DNA of 64,000 bases from contig NC_064010.1 in the NCBI RefSeq assembly GCF_932276165.1, forward strand, positions 3,658,001 through 3,722,000, in the 5' to 3' direction. The stretch comes from Plutella xylostella. Its lineage: Eukaryota > Arthropoda > Insecta > Lepidoptera > Plutellidae. The notes under the pieces were generated by a model that had not been told where the DNA came from, did no database searches, and saw nothing but the letters and a program-made list of their open reading frames with translations. The position numbers and the translations under genes are program-made. Each line of letters opens with the position of its first letter. Position 1 is the stretch's first letter. Positions 13,416-24,575 of this stretch are shown in pieces.

Positions 13416-13839
13416 ACAGTGATCCTGTGACAAATAGACCAGTGAACTACCAGTGAAGCTTGGTAAGAATACCATAAGAATTTGAAAAAAAGAAGCTTTA
13501 GGAGGAGAAGGAATTAAGAGCAAAATTTTGGTAGAAAAAAGGGAAGTGAGAGAAAAGGTTCTGAAAATAAAAGCTTAAATTAAAAGTATTTTCTGGCTGA
13601 TGCATTTAGCTTGCATTTAGCAAGACCTGGATAACCAATACGATATGATATGACGAGAGGATTGTGGGAACGGATGAGGTTGAGACGAGAGTGTTGTTGC
13701 AGGAGATGGTGGCATTGACCTAGATGTGTGTGCCCGTACTAATACGGTCAACGGTACACCTCTCCATTACAGTGAAATATATTTATCACCAACGTTACTT
13801 AAGTCGGTACTGTTATACGCTTGCAACACCTGGTAGACC

Positions 13840-14245
13840 ACAAAGACGTATAGACACACAGAAGCTACAGGTCTTTATTAACCGCAGTCTCCGGCGGAAC
13901 TTGAAGATTTTCTGGCCCGAGATGATCTCCCACATAGATCTGAGGAAAAGCTGCCATGAAGATGCTGTTGGTTCACAGATAAAACGCCGCAAATGAAGTT
14001 GGAATAGTCATACCCTGCGTAGAGACTAAAACCAAATCCTGAGACAGGCTCTCGAATGGAATCCGCAGGGCAAGCGTAAGCAAGGCCGATCTAAATAGAC
14101 CTGGCGGCGCTCGATCAGACGGAGATGCGGGAAGTTTGAATCACGTGGTCCGATGCAAAGCTGGCTGCTGTCAACAGTCTGGTTAAAAAACTGTTCCTTC
14201 GCCCCACTGGGGGAACATAATGATACCAAGAAGAAGAATAAAATG
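13840..14245 (+). mobile_element. RTE-type LINE, C-terminal ORF2 relic
   Basis: The plus frames read KLQVFINRSLRRNLKIFWPE, then pieces like GHTLR and a Trp/Arg-rich end, with frameshifts. This matches the conserved C-terminus of RTE-like elements. Confidence 0.65.
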
Positions 14246-16010
14246 CAGGGGGACAGGATTTATAATGTTATGAGTTGGAAATTTTAGTGTTTCTGTAAAA
14301 CTTTTTTTTTCAGATAGTTAAATTAGCCGTCTTTGATGGTTCCCATAGTGTAACTGGCGACCAAGCCTGTTTGTGTAAACGGTTATGATTACTAATCATC
14401 GTTACAATTATAATAATATAAGCATAAAATAATATTTTATACTTTTATCCAATAAAAAATCACTGTCCAACATTGGGTGTCCATAACCGGAGGTTGGGTG
14501 TCCATTACTGTGGTTTTAGGACATATTTTACAAATATGCAATTTCCTGAAATACCAATTGTTTAAATCGAGCTAGTATACATTCATCTTAAACGGCAAGA
14601 TATTCCTACGATTCATACCAACTTTCAATATTTTAACTCAAAAACTGAGCGAGTAACAGCCAAATCAGTTGTAAAAAATCCTTAAGATGTCCATTACTGG
14701 TGCCGTTACGTTATATATTTTTTGTAACATTATCGAATATGCGCAGGATGAAGTGGCGGGAGACAGCCAAGATTCGTATGAAATACACCTCTGTCACGCG
14801 GATTTACCACTCTGTAACGTAATTTTAAATACAAAAATATAAATTTATATTTTTGTAAACGTGCACAGCCGTTGTGTTTTTAGTACAATGCACGCTGAAA
14901 TATAAATAAATAAATAAATATTTGAAAAACTCATGATTTTTTCTTCACAACTGATGGAGACTAAGTTATGTAGGTTAAAAAGAAGAACTGCCCAACTAAC
15001 AAAGATTGACTATAGCAGGCATCCTACCCGAGCTATTCGAAAATAACAAGTTTAAACCCTTAGCTATGTAACAGAGACCGCACAGGAGTAAAGCTTATAA
15101 ATTATAATAAATGCTACTTGTAATATTGCGGTTTTCTTCATAGAATGTTCAATCGAATGGAACCTTTGTGCATATCCCTAGAGTCTAAACTGCCTTCCTA
15201 AGCTTGGACCATTTCACTCATCTAAATGTGCAAAAGCGAAATATGCAAGTTTTCTTCAAGGGTGATGATATACATCATGATACAACGCTTCCCGCGTCTC
15301 TATATCTATGTAAGCTATATGCTACATAACGGGTTTCGATGCGTTTTATATAAGTAGGTACATAAATTCAAGTGGGAGGTTTATGTAGGTTAGGTAAGTA
15401 CTTACTATCCCAAAATTCCCACGGGAAAACCTTTTAGATGGCGGGAATCGGCGACTCTCAGGCGTGAAAAGCGAGCGGTTACATTACTGAGCTACCATAA
15501 TCTAGCTGAAACTATAAAGGGCTTCATTTATTTAAGGCATAATGTTACGAAGCTTTAGTTCTGCCACTCCATCTAAATTCTGCACTTCAGCTCTCGCGAA
15601 TCCAATTCTGTGTGACAAATTCAATTGCTTTATTCCCTAGGTGATCGCAGCGACACTGAATACCTAGGTAGTCTAGTTACCCAGTTTTAGGTTCCTATTC
15701 GAGCTAAATTCCAACGGGTTTAAGTAACTCAATTTTAACGTTACGTCCGTTCGATTTTAGCTCTGACTCATTCTATTTCAGAGGATAATATTTCATAGGA
15801 ATGTAGGTTTATGTGGAGTGTTACTGTGTGTTAATGTATAGTTTATTATACTAGTTATAGTTGCTAACGACAAAGATAAAATATACTCACAAAATGCCAA
15901 TGTTTACGTTTTTGGTCGGTAATATGCTTATCCGCTGTGAAATTTTAATGGACCTACTTTGTATTAAGCTAGCCTTATCATTAATTTGGTGCTTTGTCAC
16001 TTGTACGATA

Positions 16011-16275
16011 TTAAAAAAAAAACACGCACTCACGCCTTGTACTAATGTACTCCCTTGCGGGGTAGGCAAAGGTGCATTGCTGCACCCACTTTTCGCCAGA
16101 GTGTTATGTTAGTCCCAATGTAATAGGGGGCGGGCCTATTGCCATTTTACGGGCACATCCAAGACCTGAGAACAAATATCTGTGTTTAAACAAATATCTG
16201 CCCCAGCCGGGAATCGAACCCGGGACCATCGGCTCAGTAGTCAGGGTCGCTAACCACTACGCCATTCGGTCGTCG
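16011..16275 (-). mobile_element. tRNA-derived SINE, family A, copy 2
   Basis: It is flanked by the 10-bp duplication ttgtacgata (16001-16010 and 16276-16285). The unoccupied site is present in the duplicate segment near 11256-11265 (cttgtatgatac). The two facts together prove insertion after the segment was duplicated. Confidence 0.95.
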
Positions 16276-16734
16276 TTGTACGATACTACTAGATATACTT
16301 ATACTACCTACTTATGATCTACGTATATTATATCAACTGGCGATATTTATTATTGAGAAACGTGTAACATAAAGCATGCTGAAAACAAATATTTTTTTCG
16401 TAAAATCTTTATTTAATGTACACAGTCTTTCTCTCTAGTACATTTATAGTTAAATTAAAATTATTTATTACTCTTTTTATTACACAATCATAACTTAACT
16501 TTAAACTTAAGAGAATTACCTATGTCATAACTTTGTTACACATACCTACATAACACACATTCATATAAAAAAAAACGAGAAAAAGACATGAAAACTTTCA
16601 CAATTCTGAATAAATTTCAAAGCATAAAAACCTATGCCGAGTTGCAGAAAGGAACATTAAGCTAATGTCGGCATTAAATCTAAGCCTGTCTCTTTCTGTC
16701 CATATACTGTCAGAGCAAGGCAGCAATACATTTA

Positions 16735-16854
16735 GGGCGTCTTGCACAACAAAGTTAAATAAAATTAAATCTATGACCTCTTGCTCTGTCATTATACTGT
16801 CAGAGCAAGAGACAAACTATTTAATTTTATTTAACTTTGTTGTGCAAGACGCCC
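16735..16854. mobile_element. MITE, 120 bp, nested in a MITE, TTA duplication
   Basis: Arms of about 36 bp start gggcgtcttgcacaacaaag. TTA flanks both ends (16732-16734, 16855-16857), and the duplicate segment shows the empty site with one TTA at 11918-11920. Confidence 0.95.
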
Positions 16855-17454
16855 TTAATGCCGACATTATCTTAAAGTTACTTTATGCAAGTCGGTGTTA
16901 GTATTTCTATGGTTATGGTTATTTGAGAAGCTACATATTTAATAATTAATTATTAGTTGACTTTGCAATCTCAAAAATTGCATTTTTCAAATTAACGTGG
17001 CAGGGTGTTGTGTTGTTCCTTAGATGAGGTTTACTTCCAGAAGTGGATGAGTATTGGCTGATGATGATGATGATTGCATACTCAATAGTAATTTAGATGT
17101 TTTAAAAATAACATAGCTTTCCTTACAAGTGGGGGCCTACGTAAACTGAGAGAATGTAGCTTTTGAATCAGCCCAGACAAATTAACTTAATTAGATCATA
17201 CATAATTTAAAACGAATATCATCATGATACATGAAATTTAAAACCACAAAATGCAATAAACCTCTCTATTCTATTCGGAGGCTATAACTGCTTCAGTTAG
17301 ACCTACACAAACACACGGCCTAATCTTCATAATCATATTTACAATTTTAATCGAAAACACGACACAAAAAATTTAGTAAACCAAAATATAGTTAGTAGGC
17401 TTTTGTATAGTGGTAATAATTAAATTTTTGTTTTCCAAATCTGCGGTGGTGGCA

Positions 17455-17535
17455 CAGTATCTGCACTTCAGCCTCGCTCACTGACAACCGGCCACCCTGC
17501 TAGCCAGTGTATTTGAACCACTTCTACAACATTTA
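17455..17535 (-). pseudogene. Second broken copy of the SGT1 last-exon end
   Basis: The same tail unit appears again, with cctcgctcactgacaaccgg followed by ccaccctgct where the true exon has ccaccctact. It then runs into a stretch (ccacttctacaacatttag) that also matches the sequence after the 17617 copy (ccatttcttcaacataaat). The two fragments are about 160 bp apart, so the tail was duplicated more than once. Confidence 0.65.
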
Positions 17536-17616
17536 GATAGCACAAAAGAAGCCTACTGAACAACTATTGATTTAACAGATATTTATTAAGTTTTATAGCA
17601 GATAGAATAATAAGCA

Positions 17617-17690
17617 ATTCCTCTTCGGCCTCGCTCACTGACAACCGCCACTACCAGAGTCCATTTCTTCAACATAAATAGATAACACAA
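17617..17690 (-). pseudogene. Broken tandem copy of the SGT1 last-exon end
   Basis: The segment repeats the end of the last SGT1 exon and the start of its 3' UTR. The plus-strand word cctcgctcactgacaaccg occurs here and at 17940, followed by a diverged copy of the codons for FKKWTE. The copy has no acceptor and lacks the original stop context. It sits downstream of the working exon, with a MITE (17742-17918) between them. Confidence 0.7.
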
Positions 17691-17741
17691 AACGAAGCTA
17701 TAGCCAAAATAGGCTACACCCAACAGGCTAATGATAGTGAC

Positions 17742-17918
17742 ATATTGATGTCGATTCTGAAGGCAGAAATTCTAATTTTAACGCTGTCAAACAAAAAAAA
17801 TTGCTAGCATAAAATGACATTTACGGAAACAATCATAGAGTCGAATTTTAAACAAAGAAATTAAGGTTTTGACAGCTCTAAATTTAGAATTTCCGTCTTC
17901 AGAATCGACATCATTGAT
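17742..17918. mobile_element. MITE in the SGT1 3' flank
   Basis: Inverted arms include gatgtcgattctgaag and cttcagaatcgacatc and continue to gctgtcaaa. It lies 46 bp past the SGT1 stop, so it is probably within the 3' UTR. Confidence 0.8.
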
Positions 17919-17963
17919 GGGAGTCAATTACACTTCGGCCTCGCTCACTGACAACCGGCCACC

Positions 17964-20900
17964 CTACTCGGTCCACTTCTTGAACTCGAGTCCGTCGGGC
18001 GGCTTGGCGTCCACCTTGTCTTTGCCCACCTGGTCCCAGTTGGTGCTGAGCACCGTGCCTCCCGACTCCACCTGGGGAATGGAAATGTGTTTAACAACAG
18101 TAAAATTAATATTTTGTACATCTTACATCCTACTAATATTAAAAAGGCGAAAGTGCATGAGTATGTGTGTGTATGTCTACATGTGTTCATGTTTGTTACT
18201 TCTTCCCGTCAAAACGGCTGAACCGATTTTCATGAAATTAGCTATGGAGTTAGATGAAACCCCAGATTAACACATAGGCCACTTTTATCGCGGAATTCCC
18301 ACGGGTTTTTTTAAAGCTCGATGGAACAGCTAGTTTTCCATAGCTGTAAGAGCACATTGTACAATGGTAATTGGAAAGAATTCATTGTTTCAGGATTTCA
18401 TAATTGATTGAGCCGAGTACCTACACTACAAAATAAATAAATAAATAATGGTATACAAAGCGCAACTCACAAAGCTCTTGTTCATGGCCCTCCTCACTTC
18501 GTCGGAGCCCTCGCCGTAGATCTTCTGGAACAGCGCGTTCAGCGCCGCCTCGCCCTCGGGCTTCTCTTCCTCCTCCTGTAGTGGAGACGTAGGGTTATTG
18601 AGTAAGGTAACATACTGTATTCAAATATTGTGTCATCCTTTTTAAAAGAATATCCACCCACAAACAGCTTCGTAAGAAGCTATACACATTTGTACGTTGG
18701 CAAAGTCACAAACCGCTTGTTCATTCATTAGCTTTACAATGTACAAAAGTTTACTTATGAAGCTGACCGTACCATAAGGTTCGCATTCGAAATTATTGGT
18801 ATATGATTCAGCAGACAAATAAGGTTGACATATAGTAGGAGGCAACATTATTTATATTAGGTACGTTAATTACCATTTTCTTGATATCCTTTTCTATTTT
18901 GTCCCAGTCTTTTCTGAAGATCGAGGGGCATTTGGCTGGTGGCGGTCCGGAAGCGTCTATGATTGCTAAAATGATAATAAAAATAATGTTTTAGTAAAAT
19001 CATTTAAATCTAATTCACATGACTATCTGCACTTACATGTACACGAGGGCATGCAATACCGGAACTATTTTCAATACCGGTATTGAGATCCGGTACTGCA
19101 ACTCAATACCGGGATCCCGGTATTAATACCGGTATTAGATTTCCTTGTAATAAATGGCATATATTGTGATTAAAGGTCGTATAGGTCAAAATAAAACGAG
19201 AAAAAGCAATGAAATTCAGTTTTTTGTAATAGATTTTTACGAGAATTGAGTATTAGAGTTTAAATTTTACAATAAATTATTATTTTTACATCCAGTGTCC
19301 GTTTACGCATGGACAAAAGTTGATATCAAACGGACGAAAACTGCATCAAACGGTTGGAAACAAGTGCGCTTTCACAGTACATAGGAATACTATATCTTAA
19401 TCGCTTTATTATAGCCTAAAAAAGTCCGATTACGGTATTACTTCAAAACCGGTATTAATTTTCTTCTCTTCAAAACTGTATTAACTTTCAATACCGGTAT
19501 TGAAAAAAGCGTGAATTTTGTCCCTGATACCGGTATTACGAATACCGGTATTGCGGTATTGCATGCCCTAATGTACCCTACACAAATAAAATAAGATATT
19601 TGAAGAAAAACTTTTTATTTTACTACATTATCTATCACCTAATGAACCAACATATTTGAACTTACCCTGAGGAATAGCTTTAACCTTTTCTTCTTTCTGT
19701 CCCTCTCCCTCCAACTGAGCCCACCTCAGGCCCTCCTTTTTGCGCAATTTCACCTGAAAGCATACAAAATAAACATTAGACATATTTTGTTCTATGTTGG
19801 AGTTAGAAAACAATCATGCTAGTTCATGCAATTAAAATATCCTAGCAATAGTCTCTACTTTATTATTCACATTTATCATTATTTAGGAGTACCTATGCTG
19901 CATAAGTTAATAGTGCTTAAATGCTTAGCATGCACACTGCACAGAGGTTCCACAGACATATTTGTATAGTTTCAGATGCTGAAAGTTCACAATAACCTGG
20001 CACCCTATGTAAACCTCTTTTCAGCTAAGATGATTCCTGTGACATTATGGAGGATATTTTGAGTTCTGCAGTTTATAAGAAAGTGGATACAAAAAACAAC
20101 AGCATACCTCAATCTTAGACGGAGATATGGCCATGGAGCACATGTCGGGCACCACCTCATGAGCTAGTTCCAGCTCGAGGCTGAACTCCGAATCAGAGTC
20201 CGGCAGCGGGCTCGACAGCGATAACTGTAACATGATGTTGTGGTATTTACTTAATGTAGTTTTACTATATGATTGTACATGTATTATTTCATTTAGAAAA
20301 GAGTTGACTTAGTCCTAAGAATGAGCTTTTTTCATAGTCCAATGGTTTAAGAGAGGCCCAACCCACATCATCATCAGCTGGGCATATGGGCATATGCCTC
20401 TCCCTAGGAGTGACACAACACTCTGTCCTCAGCCTTTGTCATCCAGCCTCTTCTAGGATCCAGTGGGGAAGAAGGCCATACATCTTGTCAGGCCTACTTA
20501 AAAAGGTAACCAAGGTAACCCTATAGGCACAATATTATGAACTATCATTGACAAAGGTAAGGGGAATATACTTACACTGCGCTCCCCAAAGTCTACTTTC
20601 ACTTTGTCTTTAGGAGCATTTTTGAGTAACACTGTGATCACAACCTGTGACTCAGTCTGGTACCAATCGTGTTTTATTTTTGGCTTCATTATCTGCAATG
20701 TAAAAAAAGTGTCAGGAATATTCATTCAGCCAAATCTGTGCCGAGGTTTATGTGGGGTTTATATTGGCATTAAGAATTGCAGAATAATTAGTTTTTTCGT
20801 AAGTTTTTAGGTAGTACCTTAAGTAAGTACTTAGCTAATATTAAATTGAAGAGATTGACTACAATAACATTATCCAAAATGAAAATTATAGGTTAAAGTT

Positions 20901-21114
20901 ATATAGATTTAAACGTTTTATGTTAATATTGTCAAATTATTTATATTTGATGTAAGTGTATCGATAATTTAAAGAAATATCGGCATTAATTTAGAAGCTT
21001 ATGGTCTTAATTGTATATCTGAAAATAACTACAATCTATAAATAATAACAAAGAGTCAACGCGCCAGTTATAAATTACTTCAATGAAACTTACTTGAGGA
21101 GCCGGTTCCGCCAT
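17964..21114 (-). CDS. Sugt1: SGT1 homolog (Sugt1), HSP90 co-chaperone, complete, 7 exons
   Basis: Exons in transcription order are 21114-21094, 20692-20576, 20224-20108, 19753-19666, 18965-18874, 18575-18471 and 18071-17964 (stop TAG 17964-17966). All junctions are GT-AG and the phases agree, giving 215 aa. Residues about 8-105 form a CS (p23-like) domain with KHDWYQT near the start. The second half is an SGS domain: a basic-acidic linker, then [28 protein letters not shown] and the C-terminal [11 protein letters not shown]. In the known family the CS domain binds HSP90 and the SGS domain binds LRR or HSP70 clients. SGT1 works with SKP1/SCF, kinetochore assembly and NLR-type clients in cytosol and nucleus. 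No TPR domain precedes the CS domain, which is the usual animal short form. The ATG at 21114 opens a 7-codon exon followed by a consensus GTAAGT donor. Intron 4 carries a hAT-like element, and the promoter side is flanked by a LINE. Confidence 0.93.
18114..18340 (-). mobile_element. RTE-like tail in the last SGT1 intron
   Basis: Words include cctactaatattaaaaaggc, acggctgaaccgattttcat and cgcggaattcccacggg. It is a diverged member of the same family. Confidence 0.65.
19045..19570. mobile_element. hAT-like element in an SGT1 intron, rich in ATACCGGTAT
   Basis: The ends gagggcatgcaataccg and cggtattgcatgcccta are inverted repeats. The flanks atgtacac and atgtaccc form a 7/8 target duplication of hAT size. 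The palindrome ataccggtat or a near form recurs about ten times near both ends. Confidence 0.8.
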
Positions 21115-21616
21115 GGTGCTGTTGTAGCAGAAATTTTATAAAAATTAACCAACTTGTTATAATAGAGCAAATAGTATTTATTTGGCAATTTTATTAAATT
21201 TACAATCTCTTTTTGCTGAGACTGAACAACTGATTTTTCTAGAATTTCACAGACGAAACTGACACTGACAATCCAGCCTGGCATTAGCATGACAGAGTAT
21301 TTATTTTTTTATTTATTTATTGTTCCACCAACAGAATAACACACATGCAATTTATTAAAAACTAAGACACAAAAAGGTTCTCGTGTGCATCCCTATTACA
21401 GGCGGAAGCAACATTCATTGAACTGCTAAATACTTAATAGTTGGCATGCAATATTATACAGAATTAATATTAAAAGAATTTAAAAACATTCATACATCAT
21501 AAATTACATTAGCTTATAATTTTATATAAATTTCATTAAAAATTGTATTTATACTATATACTAGGCTATAGCATAAAATAAAAACAAATAATTAATTAAA
21601 ACTAAAATCAATATTA

Positions 21617-24544
21617 TTAGTTCATTTTTACCAAATGGTTCAGTGCTGTACTTTTGAAAATTGCTAGAGAGTCATGGTAAATGTCAATAGTTTCAGCGTT
21701 GGCATGTATCTCTTCATTTATTTGGTTATACGCGGATAGCATCCTAAATAAGGGAGAGTTATTTCCGGTGTTTGTCCTGAAGGTTGGAATATGGAAGGTG
21801 CGGGTATGAGGCAGTCTACGATTAGATCTGGGCACCGCTAGGGATATTCTGTTCAATGCTTCCGGACAAAATGAAACCCCGTGGACGAGCTTCCATAGGA
21901 AAATTAATTCCAACAGTTTACGACGAGATTCTAATGATATTATCTTAAAGTAATCAAGGCGAGCATCGTAAGAGTTTTTGTGACTAAAACCTTTCTCGTG
22001 ATATGCTAGATGTCTAGTGAAAGATCTTTGGATACGTTCTATACGTTCCTTGTGGACATTGTAGATAGGGTCCCATATCACAGATGAATATTCTAATGTG
22101 CTACGTACTAAAGAGTTGAACAACATTATTTTTGTGCTAGATTTAAAATCTTTTGCCATTCGTTTAATGAAACCTACCATTTTCAAAGATTTAGTTATGA
22201 TATGATCATAGTGGGCAGTGAAGGTCAATTTACTATCGAGTATCACACCCAAGTCTCTAATTTGATTAACCTCAGCAACTGGTTCATGATCTATTGTATA
22301 TAGGGATTCGATTTTATTTATATTTTTTGTAAACTTAATGTGGTAACATTTTGTTACGTTTAACATCATATTGTTCAGATCACACCATTGTTTTACTCTT
22401 GTTAGGTCTTCTTGAATCATAAACACATCTTTGTTAGAATTAACATCTTTATAAATTTTCATGTCATCGGCAAATATAGAATAATTACAATATTTTATAT
22501 AATTTGATATGTCATTAATGAATAAAAGAAAAAGGATTGGTCCCAAATGGGATCCTTGGGGCACACCGGATGTAGATAAATATGAGTCAGATTGAAACCC
22601 ATTTGCAACAACAGTCATTCTTCTGTTTCTCAGGTAAGATGCAAACCAGTCATAAAGTGTACCACAAATACCGTACGATGACAATTTGGTTAAAAGTATT
22701 GAGTGACTAACTTTGTCAAATGCACTGCTGAAATCTGTGTAAATGACATCAGTCTGTACACGTTTGTCCATGTTTTCAGTAATATCTGTTAGAAACGATA
22801 TTAAATTGGTAGTTACTGATTTACCTCTCTGAAAACCATGCTGCTTAATGCTAATGAACGGTTTGGTGTAATTGGCTAAAATCGGACTTATAAGAGACTC
22901 AAACAGTTTTGAAAATGTGCTTAGGATAGAAATTGGCCTATAATTCTTTACGTTTCCAAGCTCACCCTTTTTATACACAGGAATAATGCGCGCCTCCTTC
23001 CATTTTTCAGGGAAAACGCCTGAGTCGAGTGAAGTATTTATAATTAGACTCACTGGAAACGAAAGTGCCTCAGAGCAACGCCTAACGAACAAAGGAGGAA
23101 GACCATCAGGGCCAGCACCCTTGGTCGGATCAGTTTTCTTGAGAGCCCTTAAGATATCTCTCTCCGTAAATTGTATCTTGTTTAGGACGAGATTGAATGA
23201 AGGCCCGGGTCGTGAGATCTCGTTCATAGCAACAGGTGCATCTACAACAGAGTCATTTGTAAACGTAGAAGCGAAATGGGAAGCAAATAAGTTGCATATA
23301 TCAGTGCCGTTACACGCAGCGTCATTATTATATTGCATAGTTGATGGCAAACCACCTCCATTCTTACGCCTTTCTTTGACATACCTCCAAAACGTCTTGG
23401 GATCAGATGTGATGGATGATTCCGTGTTGCGAATATAATTGTAGTAGCATTCGTCGTACAATTTATTACAGTGACTACGGACGATCTTGAATTCTATTTT
23501 ATCTCTGGGGTTTTTAAATTTAGCATAACGGGCTCGTAGTTTATTTTTTTCGGACAAAAGATGTATTAAATTTTTCGTAAACCATGGTGGATGTTTTGAT
23601 TTGTTTATTTGGAGTTTTCTTTTGGGAACATATTTAGTAACTATTTCATTTATTTGATTGTAAAGCACTGATACCATATCGTCAACGTTGTCACAGGATA
23701 CAAATTCATTCTGCCAATCTACTTCACGAAGCTTACTACATATGGTAGGGTAATCAGCTAAAAAGAAGTTATATCCTGAGCGCTGGTTTTGAATTAACTG
23801 GCCAGCAGAAATATCTTCAAAGTTAATAAATAAAGGAGGATGATATTTATCTACCTTACTAAGGGGGTCTGCCGCCCTTGATACATATAGTTTAGGTAGG
23901 TTAGATGGGACTAGGTCAAGGATTTTTCCATCAGAGTTAGGTACATCATTGCACTGGCTAATTACATTCAGGCTCATAAAATCGATCAATGTAAATCCCA
24001 TTTTGAATTCATAATTTGAAGGTTTTAGTCCACTGGCTCCATACTTGGGATCTACGTTATGCCAAGATATGGCACTTAAATTAAAGTCTCCAATTATAAT
24101 AACCTCATCAATCGATTCCATGACCCTGTTGACATTATTGAGAAATAGGGAAAGAGTGCTATGAATAAGTGGAGAGCGAAGATATACTCCGCACAGTCCT
24201 ATACTTTTCTTAACACCATTTATAGTAACTTTTAGCACTGTCCATAAGTCCTCACAGTCACTTTCCCAGGTCATTACGCGAGAAGACTGCATGGTTCTGG
24301 ATACAGCTATTAGTACACCACCGCCGTCTAAATCAGGGTTTATTCCGGTAGTCACTCTGTCTCTTCTATGAACAACGTACCGAGTATCAATGAATTCGTA
24401 ATCATAAATCTCCGGTAGAAGGTAAGTTTCCGTAAGAACTATTATATCATAATGATTCTTTTGTATTTCATGCCGGATATTCTGTGTCTTGGTTCTCATT
24501 CCCCGTACGTTTTGGTAATAGATATTGAATTTGATTATTGATGT
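21617..24544 (-). CDS. LINE ORF2, endonuclease and reverse transcriptase, at least 960 aa
   Basis: Endonuclease motifs are IVLTETYL and IIGDFNLSAISW. Reverse-transcriptase motifs are AFDKVSHSIL, GVPQGSHLGPILF and FADD at about residue 676 from the first ATG. That ATG (24499) lies inside the endonuclease: the frame stays open upstream to the TAG at 24545-24547 and encodes KFNIYYQNVRG, which holds the expected first catalytic Asn. Translation may therefore start without AUG or by reinitiation after ORF1. Confidence 0.9.
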   Translation of the reverse strand, partial: TSIIKFNIYYQNVRGMRTKTQNIRHEIQKNHYDIIVLTETYLLPEIYDYEFIDTRYVVHRRDRVTTGINPDLDGGGVLIAVSRTMQSSRVMTWESDCEDLWTVLKVTINGVKKSIGLCGVYLRSPLIHSTLSLFLNNVNRVMESIDEVIIIGDFNLSAISWHNVDPKYGASGLKPSNYEFKMGFTLIDFMSLNVISQCNDVPNSDGKILDLVPSNLPKLYVSRAADPLSKVDKYHPPLFINFEDISAGQLIQNQRSGYNFFLADYPTICSKLREVDWQNEFVSCDNVDDMVSVLYNQINEIVTKYVPKRKLQINKSKHPPWFTKNLIHLLSEKNKLRARYAKFKNPRDKIEFKIVRSHCNKLYDECYYNYIRNTESSITSDPKTFWRYVKERRKNGGGLPSTMQYNNDAACNGTDICNLFASHFASTFTNDSVVDAPVAMNEISRPGPSFNLVLNKIQFTERDILRALKKTDPTKGAGPDGLPPLFVRRCSEALSFPVSLIINTSLDSGVFPEKWKEARIIPVYKKGELGNVKNYRPISILSTFSKLFESLISPILANYTKPFISIKQHGFQRGKSVTTNLISFLTDITENMDKRVQTDVIYTDFSSAFDKVSHSILLTKLSSYGICGTLYDWFASYLRNRRMTVVANGFQSDSYLSTSGVPQGSHLGPILFLLFINDISNYIKYCNYSIFADDMKIYKDVNSNKDVFMIQEDLTRVKQWCDLNNMMLNVTKCYHIKFTKNINKIESLYTIDHEPVAEVNQIRDLGVILDSKLTFTAHYDHIITKSLKMVGFIKRMAKDFKSSTKIMLFNSLVRSTLEYSSVIWDPIYNVHKERIERIQRSFTRHLAYHEKGFSHKNSYDARLDYFKIISLESRRKLLELIFLWKLVHGVSFCPEALNRISLAVPRSNRRLPHTRTFHIPTFRTNTGNNSPLFRMLSAYNQINEEIHANAETIDIYHDSLAIFKSTALNHLVKMN

Positions 24545-24575
24545 CTATGTTTTCCTTTCATGAACTTTCAATTTC

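Larger units (their letters stand above)
12398..14714. mobile_element. Inverted-repeat element, 2.3 kb, with dispersed word GTCCATTACTGG
   Basis: Perfect 26-bp terminal inverted repeats start ATAACGTAACGGCACCAG. The word (g)tccattactgg or its variants recurs inside in both orientations, for example at 12430, 12795, 12830, 12960, 12977, 14475 and 14497. No transposase frame is visible. The interior holds a SINE fragment (13262-13415) and an RTE-type LINE end (13840-14245), so it is non-autonomous. Confidence 0.75.
14712..17343. repeat. Segmental duplication, copy 2
   Basis: This is the second copy of the 10452-12387 segment. It contains an extra 480 bp (15416-15898) between the two blocks, a SINE (16011-16275) and a MITE (16735-16854). 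The matching sites in copy 1 are empty. The copies are separated exactly by the inverted-repeat element 12398-14714. Confidence 0.93.

Noticed and set aside
22986..23438. 150-aa plus-strand frame
   Set aside because: It is the antisense shadow of LINE ORF2, which is intact on the other strand.
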